Below, piece after piece: positions 43,532-51,818 of a stretch of 64,000 nucleotides of DNA; position 1 is the stretch's first letter, and the number at the start of each line of letters is the position of its first letter. The position numbers were made by a program, and so were the translations under genes. Source of the DNA: Erythrobacter sp. SG61-1L. GTDB taxonomy: Bacteria > Pseudomonadota > Alphaproteobacteria > Sphingomonadales > Sphingomonadaceae. The notes under the pieces were generated by a model. It searched no databases, was not told the origin of the DNA, and saw nothing but the letters and a program-made list of their open reading frames with translations. Location: the NCBI RefSeq assembly GCF_001305965.1, contig NZ_JXQC01000003.1:124001-188000 (forward strand). The letters run 5' to 3'.

Positions 43532-44130
43532 TGGACCTGTCCGGCCGCGAACGTTGCTGTTCGGGCGCGCTTGCGTTGCTGGCGGCGCTTGTCTTGCCGG
43601 CTTGTGCCACCGCCCCTGCAGAGCAGACGGTGCGCAGCGGCGGGTTGAACCTTGCTGATCCGGTTGAACAGGCCGCACTCGCCCTTGCGGAAGCGGACGA
43701 GGCCGCTTCCGCAGGCGAGATGAAGCGTCTTGCAACTGCTGTTCACGCCATCGAAGCATCCGGTGCACAGCCCTTGGCGGATGAGCCGGAAAATCCCGTT
43801 CCCGGCTGGCGCAGCCTTGCGGGTATTTCCCGCCCGCCTTTGCGGGGCAGCCCCTTGGGGCCGGGTTTCCGCAGGGGGCAGCTCAAGCCGGGCGAGACGG
43901 TGAGCATCGAGCAATTGTTCCTTTCGGGCGAGCAGGCCCGCGTCGTGCTTTCGGCGCCCGCTCGCGCCCCGCTGGCACTGCAAGTGCGCGATGCCCGGTC
44001 TGCCGGTGTGTGCGAGCGCGAGGGGACGCCCAACCAGTGCCAGTGGGTGCCGATCTTTACCCAGCGCTATTCGATCGTAATATCCAACCGGGGGCAGGGG
44101 CCTGCGCGCTATTACCTCGTGGTGAAATAG
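43531..44130 (+). CDS. Lipoprotein of unknown function with a C-terminal beta-sandwich-like domain
   Basis: A 199-residue protein of no recognised family. The signal ends in the lipobox VLPACAT. A helical, Ala/Glu-rich segment (about 40-75) leads to a C-terminal part that looks all-beta: LKPGETVSIEQLFLSGEQARVVLSAP followed by strands ending in YSIVISNRGQG. The pattern recalls pre-peptidase C-terminal (PPC) domains. Two cysteines in GVCEREGTPNQCQW could form a disulfide. It overlaps the kinase gene and precedes the TPR-CHAT gene by 69 bases, so it may be a partner or target of that protein. Confidence 0.7.
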   Translation: MDLSGRERCCSGALALLAALVLPACATAPAEQTVRSGGLNLADPVEQAALALAEADEAASAGEMKRLATAVHAIEASGAQPLADEPENPVPGWRSLAGISRPPLRGSPLGPGFRRGQLKPGETVSIEQLFLSGEQARVVLSAPARAPLALQVRDARSAGVCEREGTPNQCQWVPIFTQRYSIVISNRGQGPARYYLVVK

Positions 44131-44199
44131 GGGCGGGGCAGACCCTGCGGAATATTTTGCGGCCGGCCTGTCCGGTGAGCTTGGGGGCAAGTTTCCGAA

Positions 44200-47148
44200 A
44201 TGCAGATTGACCGAAAGACCGGGTGCCGCCGCGCGCCGCTTGCGATTTTATCCGCCCTGTTGCTGGCAACGGTGGCCATGCCCGGCGCGGCACTGGCCGA
44301 AACCGGCGCGCAAACGGCACTTCCGGCAAAGACGCAGGCTCTGGTGAAGGAAATCGACGCATGGGGCGAGGCGGACCCCAGCCGCGATCCGGCCGGCGAT
44401 CTGGTGAAGCTGGCGGAGCTGCAGAAGCGGGTGGATGCCGATGGCAAGGTGCCCCCTACCACGCTCGGTAATCTCGCCTCCGCTGTCGGCGCGGCATATT
44501 TCTACTCCCAGAGGTATAACGAGGCGGCCGATTATTACGGCAAGGCTGCTGTCCAGTTCGAACTGGGTGGGGCGCCGCCAGAGGACATGGCCGGGCTTTA
44601 CAGCAATCAGGCAACGATCCTTGCGTCCATCGGGCGCTATGCCGAGGCGGAGCAGGGCCATCTCAAGGCGCTGGCGATCCGCAAGCAGATGGAAGGCGAA
44701 CGCGGACCGATGGTTGCCTCTTCGCTCTTCGGTCTGGGCTATGTCTATTACCGTCAGGGGCTGGTGGAGAAGGCGCTTCCCTTCCTGCGGGATTCGGTCG
44801 CGATGCAGGAGGAATTCCTGGAGCCGGGCAATCCGCTGACCGTGACGCGGATGACGTCGCTCGCATCGGTGCTGGGCCGTTCGGGCCGCGAGGCGGAAGG
44901 GCTGGACTGGGCGCGCAAGGCCGAAACTCTGGGGCGCGAATATCTGGGTGACCAGCACCAGACCTACGCCATCGCACTGAACAATCTGGGCAATGCCCTG
45001 ATCGAGAACGGGCTGTATCAGGAAGCCATTCCGGTCCTGCGCGAAGCCTTGCGCGTGCGCCAGTTGAGCGTGGGTGAAGATGCTGCCGGTACGGCAATCA
45101 CCATGCGCAATCTTGCCACGGCCCTGGTCGAAACCGGCAGCCGGGAAGAGGCAGAACAACTTACGCGCAGTGCACTTCAGGTTTACGAAGCGTCGGGCGA
45201 TATCGATGTCAATTATGCGTTGGCCTATCTCCATGCCGAGCTGGCGAATTTCTCCGCCGAGCGCGAGGATTGGGAAAGCTATACGCCCGAAGCCGAAAAG
45301 GCGATGGCGACTGCGGACGAGATGCTCGCCCCCGACAATTATGAGCGGGCGCAGATCCATATCTACCATGCCAAGCAGTTGCGAAGGCAGGGGAGAATTG
45401 TCGAGGCACTGGCTGTAGCCGAACAATGGGTGCCGGTGATGCAGGCGGCGCTTATCCCGACGCACAAGGACAGGATCTGGGCGGAAATGCTGCTCGCCCG
45501 CCTGCGGCAGGAAGCCGGAACCGGCGATGCATGGGGGCAGGCCGATGCCGCCATCGGGAAGCTGAAGGAAAAGCTGGCCGATCTCACCGTGACCGACCGC
45601 AGTCTGGCGCGCGAAGCGGAAACCAACCGTGCCTCTGCCATACTCTATTTCGAAATGGCGGCAGCCGCACAGGATTCCGAACGAATTTTCGGGGCGATGC
45701 AGCTGGCGGAGATTTCGGAACTTTCACTGGGCCAGCAGTTCGCGGACGATAATCGCAACACGGCGGACAGCGCCGCGATGCAGGCGCGCGAGCACCTGTT
45801 CGATCTGACGCGAGCCGTGGAAGAAACCCGCAGCCGCTATACCGCCTCGATTGATGCGGGCGATGGCGAGGCGACGGCTGCGCTGAACAATGAGCTGACC
45901 CGGCTGGAGGGAGAAAAACGGCAGGCGGAAGAAGCGTTGCGGCGCGACTTTCCCGAATATACGGCGCGGTTCCGCCCACAGCCGATCAGCCTCGATCAGC
46001 TTCGCTCGACCCTGGGCGAGAAAGACCGGCTGATCGCCTCGCTTGAAACCGTCGATGGCGAGGACAAGACCTGGATCGTTTCCATCACCTCCAGCGGGCT
46101 GCAATGGCACCAGGCCGATCCGCAGACCATTACGGACGATGTGGCCGCCATCCGCCAGGCGGTGAACAATGCCGCGCTCGACGAGGACGGGTTTGCCTTT
46201 GCCGAGGCGAATTCCCTTTACCGTGCCGTTTTCCCCGATGGCGTGAAGTCGGGATCGCGCATCCTCTATTACGGCGGCGGCGAGCTGGCCTATGTGCCCT
46301 TCTCGCTGATGCTGACGTCCGAATATTCGGGCAGCCTGCGCAAGGCCCCGTGGCTGCTGCGCAAGGCTTCGTTCCAGGTGGTCGGTAATCTGAGCCTGTT
46401 CGGCAGGAATCCGGGCCGCGAGGCTGGGCCGCGCGAACTGGCCTTTGCCGGCATCGGCGGGGCCGAACTGCCTTCGGGCCAGCCTGCCGAAGACGCTGCC
46501 CAAGGCGTTGCGCTGGCGGGCCTGTTCCGTTCGGGCAGGCCGGCGCTCAACTCGATCGCGGAGCTTCCGCCCCTGCCGAACGCGGCGGGCGAATTGCAGG
46601 CGATTGCCGATGCGCTGCCGGGCACGGACGATATTCTGCTGCTCGGCCCCGATGCGGCGGAAGAGAGCTTCAAGGCCCGCGATCTCAGCAAGGCCGATGT
46701 GATCGTGTTCGCCACGCACGGGCTGGTCGCCGGCGAAGTGCGCGATTTGTGGGAACCGGCCCTGCTGCTGGGCACATCATCGCCCGATGCGGGCGAAGAC
46801 GGGCTGCTGGGGGCAAGCGAGATCGCCCGGCTGAAGCTCAACGCCGATTGGGTGATCCTGTCTGCCTGCAACACGGCCAGCGGGGATCGGGCTGGCGCTC
46901 CGCTCTATTCCGGGCTGGCGACGGCCTTCTCGCAGGCGGGTGCCCGCTCGCTGATGCTGTCGCACTGGCGCCTGCGCGATGATGCGGCCGCGCGCCTCAG
47001 CGTGGGCACGGTCAGGCAGGCGGCAGGCGGTGCGGACCGGGCGGAAGCCCTGCGGCAGGCGCAGCTCTCGCTGATCGGCGACAGGAAGGTGGAAGGCGCG
47101 GCTCACCCGGCGACCTGGGCAGGCTTCATCATCGTCCAGAACTGGTAA
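44200..47148 (+). CDS. Exported TPR-CHAT protein (caspase-like peptidase domain)
   Basis: A 982-residue protein. A Sec signal (APLAILSALLLATVAMPGAALA) precedes a long series of tetratricopeptide repeats (about residues 80-430), a helical/coiled region (about 430-600) and a C-terminal CHAT domain. The CHAT catalytic dyad is visible: His840 in VFATHGLVAGE and Cys890 in ILSACNTASGD, with the typical YSGLATAFSQAGARSLM and SHWRLRDDAAARL following. CHAT domains are clan CD proteases related to caspases and separase. Most known ones are cytoplasmic; this one is exported and follows a two-component system and a lipoprotein. Its substrate is unknown. Confidence 0.9.
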   Translation: MQIDRKTGCRRAPLAILSALLLATVAMPGAALAETGAQTALPAKTQALVKEIDAWGEADPSRDPAGDLVKLAELQKRVDADGKVPPTTLGNLASAVGAAYFYSQRYNEAADYYGKAAVQFELGGAPPEDMAGLYSNQATILASIGRYAEAEQGHLKALAIRKQMEGERGPMVASSLFGLGYVYYRQGLVEKALPFLRDSVAMQEEFLEPGNPLTVTRMTSLASVLGRSGREAEGLDWARKAETLGREYLGDQHQTYAIALNNLGNALIENGLYQEAIPVLREALRVRQLSVGEDAAGTAITMRNLATALVETGSREEAEQLTRSALQVYEASGDIDVNYALAYLHAELANFSAEREDWESYTPEAEKAMATADEMLAPDNYERAQIHIYHAKQLRRQGRIVEALAVAEQWVPVMQAALIPTHKDRIWAEMLLARLRQEAGTGDAWGQADAAIGKLKEKLADLTVTDRSLAREAETNRASAILYFEMAAAAQDSERIFGAMQLAEISELSLGQQFADDNRNTADSAAMQAREHLFDLTRAVEETRSRYTASIDAGDGEATAALNNELTRLEGEKRQAEEALRRDFPEYTARFRPQPISLDQLRSTLGEKDRLIASLETVDGEDKTWIVSITSSGLQWHQADPQTITDDVAAIRQAVNNAALDEDGFAFAEANSLYRAVFPDGVKSGSRILYYGGGELAYVPFSLMLTSEYSGSLRKAPWLLRKASFQVVGNLSLFGRNPGREAGPRELAFAGIGGAELPSGQPAEDAAQGVALAGLFRSGRPALNSIAELPPLPNAAGELQAIADALPGTDDILLLGPDAAEESFKARDLSKADVIVFATHGLVAGEVRDLWEPALLLGTSSPDAGEDGLLGASEIARLKLNADWVILSACNTASGDRAGAPLYSGLATAFSQAGARSLMLSHWRLRDDAAARLSVGTVRQAAGGADRAEALRQAQLSLIGDRKVEGAAHPATWAGFIIVQNW

Positions 47149-47170
47149 GCGGGGGCGGCCGAGCCCACAC

Positions 47171-47199
47171 TCCGGAAGCGAGCAATTGCCGCTTCCGGA
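47171..47199 (+). terminator. Hairpin after the TPR-CHAT gene
   Basis: A perfect 10-base-pair stem (TCCGGAAGCG with CGCTTCCGGA) with a 9-base loop begins 23 bases after the stop. It is followed by TATATGCAT rather than a T-run, so termination is probable but not certain. Confidence 0.5.
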
Positions 47200-47337
47200 T
47201 ATATGCATCCATGCGTCTTGTGCGCAAAAATGACAAATATTGTCAGTTAAATAACGCGGTCCGTAGGGGGATGGACAGCCGCGGTGTGCGGCAGGCAAGC
47301 GGGTTTTCAGAGACCCCGATCTGCCTGGAGCGACACC

Positions 47338-48414
47338 GTGAAATACACCAAACTGGCATCTGCCGCTTCCGTCGTGGCCCTGTCCCTGGCACTGGTTGCC
47401 TGCGGCAATGGCGGCGTGAATTCCACGCCCAACCCGACACCCACGAGTTCGCCCACGCCGACGCCTTCGGGCAGCCCGACGCCTACTCCGTCGGGAACGC
47501 CGACCCCGACGCCTTCCGGCACGCCCACCCCCACTCCTGGGCCGACGCCTACGCCTACCCCCGGTCCCGGTACTGGCGGGGAATCTCCGGCTGCCAAACT
47601 GGGTTTCACCTCGAATACTACCTTCGAGGCGGCAACCTCCTTCTTCGCGACCCGTCCGCCCTCGACGATCTATGGCGATCAGGATGCGGAGCCGTTCGGC
47701 CAGGGCACCAAGATCGCCTTCAACGCCGGGGCAGACAGCTACACCCTGACGCGCAGCGACAATGTGAAGGTCACTGTGACACCGGCTGACATTGACACGG
47801 ACGGTGTGCTGACCGGCGAAGGTGGCCTCTACGGCAGCAGCCAGGGCACGGTCTATGTCGTCAAGGATGGCGACATCACTCACACCGTCGCCATGGTCGG
47901 CCCCGGCACTTATGACGACATCACGCTGAGCTACATGGCCATCTCGCTCTGGAACATCCAGAACAGCAGCGGAACGCTGCCGACCAACGAAGTGCAGTGG
48001 CAGATCTGGGGCAAGCAGACCGAGACCCTGCCGACGGGGTCTGCCACCTACACGCTTGATGGCGGGGTCGGAGCCAATGGTTTCGCTCCGAATGAAGGGA
48101 TCATCGGCGCGGCCTATGACTTCCTCAACGGCAACTCGACCGGTTCGCTTAACGTCAATTTCGGTAGCGGCGACATCGACGTGCTGCTGCATCTGATCGG
48201 CTATGACTATGTCGCTTCCGCGAGCAAGGATTTTGGCAACTTCCTTGGCAATGGCGCGATCACCAGCGGTGCAGCCTATGGCGGTACATTCGACAAGGGC
48301 GGCGAATTCTACGGCGCCTTCTTCGGCCCGAATGCCGAGGAAACCGGCTTCAGCTTCTACATCGACACCGCCAATCTGATGGCGACCGGTATCGCAGTCG
48401 GCACGAAGGACTGA
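47338..48414 (+). CDS. Surface lipoprotein with Pro-Thr linker and transferrin-binding-protein-like beta-barrel
   Basis: A 358-residue lipoprotein with a GTG start (GGAG upstream) and lipobox ALVAC (Cys22). Residues 30-78 are a low-complexity (S/T)PTPTPSG linker made of imperfect repeats of 8-9 residues. The mature C-terminal domain is Gly-rich, beta-type, and ends in a pattern (GAAYGGTFDKGGEFYGAFFGPNAEE) resembling the C-terminal barrel of TbpB-like and HupA/factor-H-binding surface lipoproteins. Such proteins capture iron carriers, haem or other ligands at the surface. The gene is a single transcript followed by two terminators. The ligand is unknown. Confidence 0.75.
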   Translation: MKYTKLASAASVVALSLALVACGNGGVNSTPNPTPTSSPTPTPSGSPTPTPSGTPTPTPSGTPTPTPGPTPTPTPGPGTGGESPAAKLGFTSNTTFEAATSFFATRPPSTIYGDQDAEPFGQGTKIAFNAGADSYTLTRSDNVKVTVTPADIDTDGVLTGEGGLYGSSQGTVYVVKDGDITHTVAMVGPGTYDDITLSYMAISLWNIQNSSGTLPTNEVQWQIWGKQTETLPTGSATYTLDGGVGANGFAPNEGIIGAAYDFLNGNSTGSLNVNFGSGDIDVLLHLIGYDYVASASKDFGNFLGNGAITSGAAYGGTFDKGGEFYGAFFGPNAEETGFSFYIDTANLMATGIAVGTKD

Positions 48415-48444
48415 CGCCAGCCAGACAAGCTCCTTAACGGGGGG

Positions 48445-48485
48445 AAGGGTGTCCGGTCCGACCTAGCCGGGCACCCTTCTTTATT
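48445..48485 (+). terminator. Rho-independent terminator 1 after the surface lipoprotein
   Basis: A 10-base-pair stem (GGGTGTCCGG with CCGGGCACCC, one G-U pair), loop of 10 bases, followed by TTCTTTATT. Confidence 0.8.
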
Positions 48486-48492
48486 CTGCGAA

Positions 48493-48518
48493 GGCGGCCG
48501 AAGGGCCGCCTTTTTTTT
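48493..48518 (+). terminator. Rho-independent terminator 2, with T8 tract
   Basis: GGCGGCC pairs with GGCCGCC around a GAAG loop and is followed by eight T residues. It is the strongest terminator in the window and lies 8 bases after terminator 1, so read-through into the PepSY operon is blocked. Confidence 0.93.
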
Positions 48519-48650
48519 GCGCGAGCCCTGCCTCGTTCGCCTGCGTGATACCTTTTGTGACTGAAGACCGGAAGCCTTTGCCGATCAACTGGTGTATCGG
48601 GGAGAACGATCCTTCCAGGCACTAAAGCACCTCACCGGCAGGATTATTCT

Positions 48651-48665
48651 TGCGAGTGATTTGCG
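48651..48665. promoter_or_regulatory. Weak Fur-box-like site before the PepSY-ApbE operon
   Basis: TGCGAGT-G-ATTTGCG partly fits the 7-1-7 pattern TGNGAAT-N-ATTCNCA seen in the three sites at 57458, 57481 and 58339. It lies 20 bases before the GTG start. The right arm fits poorly, so the call is tentative. Confidence 0.3.
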
Positions 48666-48684
48666 ATAGCGATAGGCGAGGGCC

Positions 48685-49344
48685 GTGACCCGCAGTGATT
48701 CCGATTCTTCCGGCCAGTTGCTTGCCGCCAGCCGCAGCCGTGGCTTTTGGCTGCGTCAGGTGCATCGCTGGCACTGGATCAGTTCCGGCCTTTGCCTTGC
48801 CGGCATGTTGCTTTTCGCCATCACGGGCATCACCCTCAACCATGCGGGCGATATTGCGGGCGATCCTGTAACGCGCGAGCAGACTGCCACTCTGGACGCA
48901 GCTCCGCTGGATGCCTTGCAGCGCCCGGTGGAAGAGGGCGCCAAGCAGCCCTTGCCGCCTAGTGCGCGCAATTGGCTGGAGCAGAAATTCGAGATATCGC
49001 TGGCGGACGCCACGGCAGAGTGGTCCGAATATGAAGTGTTCGTACCTATGCCGCGCCCCGGCGGGGATGCCACGCTGACGATTGACCGCGAGACGGGCGA
49101 GGCCCGCTACGAAACAGTTGATCATGGCTGGGTTTCCTATTTCAACGATCTGCACAAGGGCCGCCACACCGGCACGGCATGGTCGTGGTTCATCGACATA
49201 TTCGCGGTCGCCTGCCTGGTTTTCTCCATCACCGGGCTTGTGCTGCTGCAGCTTCATGCGCGGACCCGCCCGTCCACCTGGCCGGTGGTTGGCTTCGGCC
49301 TGCTGCTTCCGCTGATCCTCATGCTCCTTTTCGTACACAGGTGA
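48685..49344 (+). CDS. PepSY-associated membrane protein
   Basis: A 219-residue inner-membrane protein with a GTG start. HRWHWISSGLCLAGMLLFAITGITLNH forms the first helix with the histidine-rich entry typical of PepSY-TM proteins; a periplasmic PepSY-like region of about 100 residues follows, then two more helices near the C-terminus (FIDIFAVACLVFSITGLVLL and PVVGFGLLLPLILMLL). Histidines at the helix ends could bind haem and carry electrons across the membrane, as proposed for PepSY-type ferric reductases. It heads a five-gene operon with DUF2271, DUF4198, ApbE and a flavodoxin reductase. Confidence 0.85.
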   Translation: MTRSDSDSSGQLLAASRSRGFWLRQVHRWHWISSGLCLAGMLLFAITGITLNHAGDIAGDPVTREQTATLDAAPLDALQRPVEEGAKQPLPPSARNWLEQKFEISLADATAEWSEYEVFVPMPRPGGDATLTIDRETGEARYETVDHGWVSYFNDLHKGRHTGTAWSWFIDIFAVACLVFSITGLVLLQLHARTRPSTWPVVGFGLLLPLILMLLFVHR

Positions 49345-49349
49345 GAGAC

Positions 49350-49859
49350 ATGTCCCCCATTGCCTATCGCGTACTGTTCACCGGCGCTGCTGCCGCAGGC
49401 CTGACGGCCCCCGCCATGGCCGGAACGGTCGAGATGACCGTCACCATTCCGCAATTGAAGGTGGCTGAATATCACCGCCCCTATGTCGCCATCTGGCTGG
49501 AACAGGTTGGTCAGCCCAATATCCGCACGCTGGCGGTGTGGTACGATTACGACAATCGCGAGAATGCCGGCACCAAGTGGCTGCGCGATCTGCGGACATG
49601 GTGGCGAAAGGGCGGCCGTAACTCGGCCAAGCCCGCAGATTCAGTGACCGGCGCCACTCGCGCACCGGGCGCGCAGAAGGTCCGCTTCGATGTCGGCAAC
49701 CTCAAGCCCGGCAATTACGCGCTGGTTGTCGAAGCCTCCCGCGAGGAAGGCGGGCGCGAACAGGTCACTCTGCCGTTCACCTGGAATGGCAAGAGCGCAA
49801 CCGCATCGGCCAATGGCCGGACCGAACTGGGTGCCGTCAAGGCCACCATCAAGCCCTGA
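49350..49859 (+). CDS. Periplasmic DUF2271 protein with an ApbE flavinylation motif
   Basis: A 169-residue exported protein (signal ending TAPAMAG) of the DUF2271 family. Residues 97-103 read DSVTGAT, matching the D-x-x-S/T-G-A-T/S motif in which ApbE attaches FMN to the last Thr (here Thr103) through a phosphoester. An ApbE gene lies two genes downstream in the same operon. The protein is therefore probably a covalently flavinylated periplasmic electron carrier. The rest is a small beta-type domain with LAVWYDYDNR and GNYALVVEASREEGG. It starts 5 bases after the PepSY gene with a GAGAGACA ribosome site. Confidence 0.88.
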   Translation: MSPIAYRVLFTGAAAAGLTAPAMAGTVEMTVTIPQLKVAEYHRPYVAIWLEQVGQPNIRTLAVWYDYDNRENAGTKWLRDLRTWWRKGGRNSAKPADSVTGATRAPGAQKVRFDVGNLKPGNYALVVEASREEGGREQVTLPFTWNGKSATASANGRTELGAVKATIKP

Positions 49860-49873
49860 ACCGGAGAAGATCC

Positions 49874-50788
49874 ATGAACCGCAAGATTCTTCTGGCCGCA
49901 GCCGCCATTCTCGTCGCCGCGCCGCTTCAGGCGCATAATGCCTGGATCAAGCCTTCCACCACTACCGTGGCGGGCGAGGATGGCTGGGTGACGTTCGACG
50001 TTGCCGCATCCACCGATGTCTACAATGCCGATCACCGCCCGATGGGCCTGAACATGATCAAGGCGATCGCGCCCGACGGCAGCGAAGCCAAGATCGAAAA
50101 CGGTTCGACCGGCCAGTTGCGCAGCACGTTCGACCTGCATCTGACCCAGCAGGGCACGTGGCAGATCGGCACGGAAAGCGTCAGCGTGAGCGGCAGCTAC
50201 AAGCTGGGCGATCAGGAATATCGCGTGGGCGGCCGTGGTGGCCCGCCTCCGGGTGCACAGGGCGGCCCGGGTGGCGCCGGTGCTCCCGGTGCGGCCCCCG
50301 GCGGTCAGGGTGGCCCCGGTGGACCGGGCGGCCCCGGTGGCGCGGTGATGGTGCCTGCCAGTGCGGACTTCACGCCGCCTGAAGGCGCGACCGACATCAA
50401 GCTGAACGCAACCAGCAACCGCAATTTCGTGTTCGTGACCCTGGGCATGCCCAGTGATCTGCGCCTGTCGGGCACCGGTCTTGAAATGGAGCCGGTAACC
50501 CATCCGGCCGACCTGATCGCGGGTGAGCCTGCCACCTTCCGCTTCCTGGTGGACGGCAAGCCGGCTGCGGGCATTGAAGTGGAGGCAACGCCGGATGGCC
50601 GCCGCTTCCGTGACGATCAGGGCACGATCACTGCGACGACCGACGCCAAGGGCGAAGCCTCGCTCGATTGGCCGGCTGCCGGGCTTTATTGGGTCCACGC
50701 ATCGTTCAGCGATGATACTTCGCCGCGTCCGGGCATCACCGGCCGCCGCTTCCAGTACACCGCCAATGTGGAGGTGATGGCGCCCTGA
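49874..50788 (+). CDS. Exported DUF4198 protein with a Gly/Pro-rich insert
   Basis: A 304-residue exported protein. The signal ends LQA and the mature protein would begin HNAWIKPS, so a histidine is the predicted N-terminal residue. DUF4198 relatives, including nickel/cobalt-uptake-associated NikK proteins, share such an N-terminal metal-binding His. Residues about 119-157 are a Gly/Pro-rich stretch with collagen-like GGPGG repeats that splits the two beta-sandwich halves. The second half (about 165-304) looks like an Ig-like carboxypeptidase regulatory fold with AAGLYWVHASF. It is co-operonic with flavin redox genes, so a metal or iron-complex binding role is plausible. Confidence 0.8.
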   Translation: MNRKILLAAAAILVAAPLQAHNAWIKPSTTTVAGEDGWVTFDVAASTDVYNADHRPMGLNMIKAIAPDGSEAKIENGSTGQLRSTFDLHLTQQGTWQIGTESVSVSGSYKLGDQEYRVGGRGGPPPGAQGGPGGAGAPGAAPGGQGGPGGPGGPGGAVMVPASADFTPPEGATDIKLNATSNRNFVFVTLGMPSDLRLSGTGLEMEPVTHPADLIAGEPATFRFLVDGKPAAGIEVEATPDGRRFRDDQGTITATTDAKGEASLDWPAAGLYWVHASFSDDTSPRPGITGRRFQYTANVEVMAP

Positions 50789-50816
50789 TCCACAGGGTGC
50801 CCGTCCGGAGCCGGAT

Positions 50817-51818
50817 GTGAGCGAAACACTGGTCCTGTTGCCGCCGGAGGTGGAGCCGGGTCGGCTGGTGCGTTCTGCCGGCGAGGGACGGCATGCCCTG
50901 TCCGGCGCCTCCATGGGCACGCGTTGGTCGCTGGACTTGTCCGGCGATGCAGACCCGCGTGAGCTTGAGGCGCTGGTTCAGGGCGAACTCAACGCCGTGG
51001 TGCGCGAGATGAGTCAGTGGGAGCCGGATTCCGAAATCTCCCGCTTCAACCGCGCGCAGGCGGGAGGCTGGCATGAACTGTCGCCGGGCTTCTTTCATGT
51101 CCTGCGGGCCGGGCTGGCCATGGCCCGTGCGACCGGGGGGGCATTCGATCCCACACTGGGCGCAGTGGTGGACCTCTGGGGCTTTGGCCCGGTGGCGGTC
51201 GAGCATATCCCGCCACTGCCCGAGGCACTGGCAGAGGCGCTGGGCGCATCAGGTTGGCAGAAGCTGGAACTGGACGAGGCGGGGCGCCGCGCGCGCCAGC
51301 CCGGCGGGTTGCGGCTGGACTTCTCCGGTATCGGCAAGGGGCACGGGCTGGACCGGGTGGCGCGGGTACTGGAACAGGCGGGCTACCGCTCCTTTCTGTT
51401 CGAACTGGGTGGAGAACTGATTGCGCGGGGGCTGAAGCCCGATGCATATCCTTGGTGGGTGGAACTGGAATTGCCGCCCGGCGCCGATCTCTCCCCTATC
51501 CGGGTGGGCCTGCTGGACATGGCGATTGCCACATCGGGCGATTACCGGCGGTTCGTGGAGATCGATGGGCAGCGCCGGGCGCATTCCATCGATCCGCGCA
51601 CGGGCGCTTCTCTCATCGGCGCCCCGGCTTCAGTGACCGTTCTCCATCCCGAATGCATGATCGCCGATGCGCTGGCGACGGCGATTACCGTGCTCGGCCG
51701 CGAAGCGGGGCTGGAACTTGCTGAAAAGGCGCAGGCGCCTGCCATCCTGATCGAACGGGATGGGCAGGGCTGGCGGCGCACGCTTTCTTCCAAAGCACAG
51801 GAAATGGCCGATCTGTGA
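50817..51818 (+). CDS. apbE: FAD:protein FMN transferase (ApbE family)
   Basis: A 333-residue ApbE enzyme that transfers FMN from FAD to Thr/Ser of target proteins. Motifs: GASMGTRWSL at the start, RFNRAQAGGWHELSPGF, GAFDPTLGAVVDLWGFGP, RLDFSGIGKGHGLDRVA and the Mg-binding ATSGDYRRF ... HSIDPRTGASL. The GTG at 50817 has GGAG upstream. No signal peptide or lipobox is visible, which is unusual because many ApbE enzymes are exported. If cytoplasmic, it would have to modify the DUF2271 protein before or during export. Its stop overlaps the next GTG start (GTGA). Confidence 0.95.
   Translation: MSETLVLLPPEVEPGRLVRSAGEGRHALSGASMGTRWSLDLSGDADPRELEALVQGELNAVVREMSQWEPDSEISRFNRAQAGGWHELSPGFFHVLRAGLAMARATGGAFDPTLGAVVDLWGFGPVAVEHIPPLPEALAEALGASGWQKLELDEAGRRARQPGGLRLDFSGIGKGHGLDRVARVLEQAGYRSFLFELGGELIARGLKPDAYPWWVELELPPGADLSPIRVGLLDMAIATSGDYRRFVEIDGQRRAHSIDPRTGASLIGAPASVTVLHPECMIADALATAITVLGREAGLELAEKAQAPAILIERDGQGWRRTLSSKAQEMADL

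Noticed and set aside
47430-47575. Short tandem repeats that could be taken for a CRISPR array
   Set aside because: Units are 24-27 bases, in frame, contiguous without unique spacers, and encode the Pro-Thr linker.
47307-47609. Minus-strand frame encoding a Val-Gly repeat protein
   Set aside because: The repeat is just the antisense of the Pro-Thr linker codons of the surface lipoprotein.
50219-50345. Gly/Pro-rich repeat as a possible separate gene or recombination hotspot
   Set aside because: It stays in frame inside the DUF4198 gene and is best read as a low-complexity linker.
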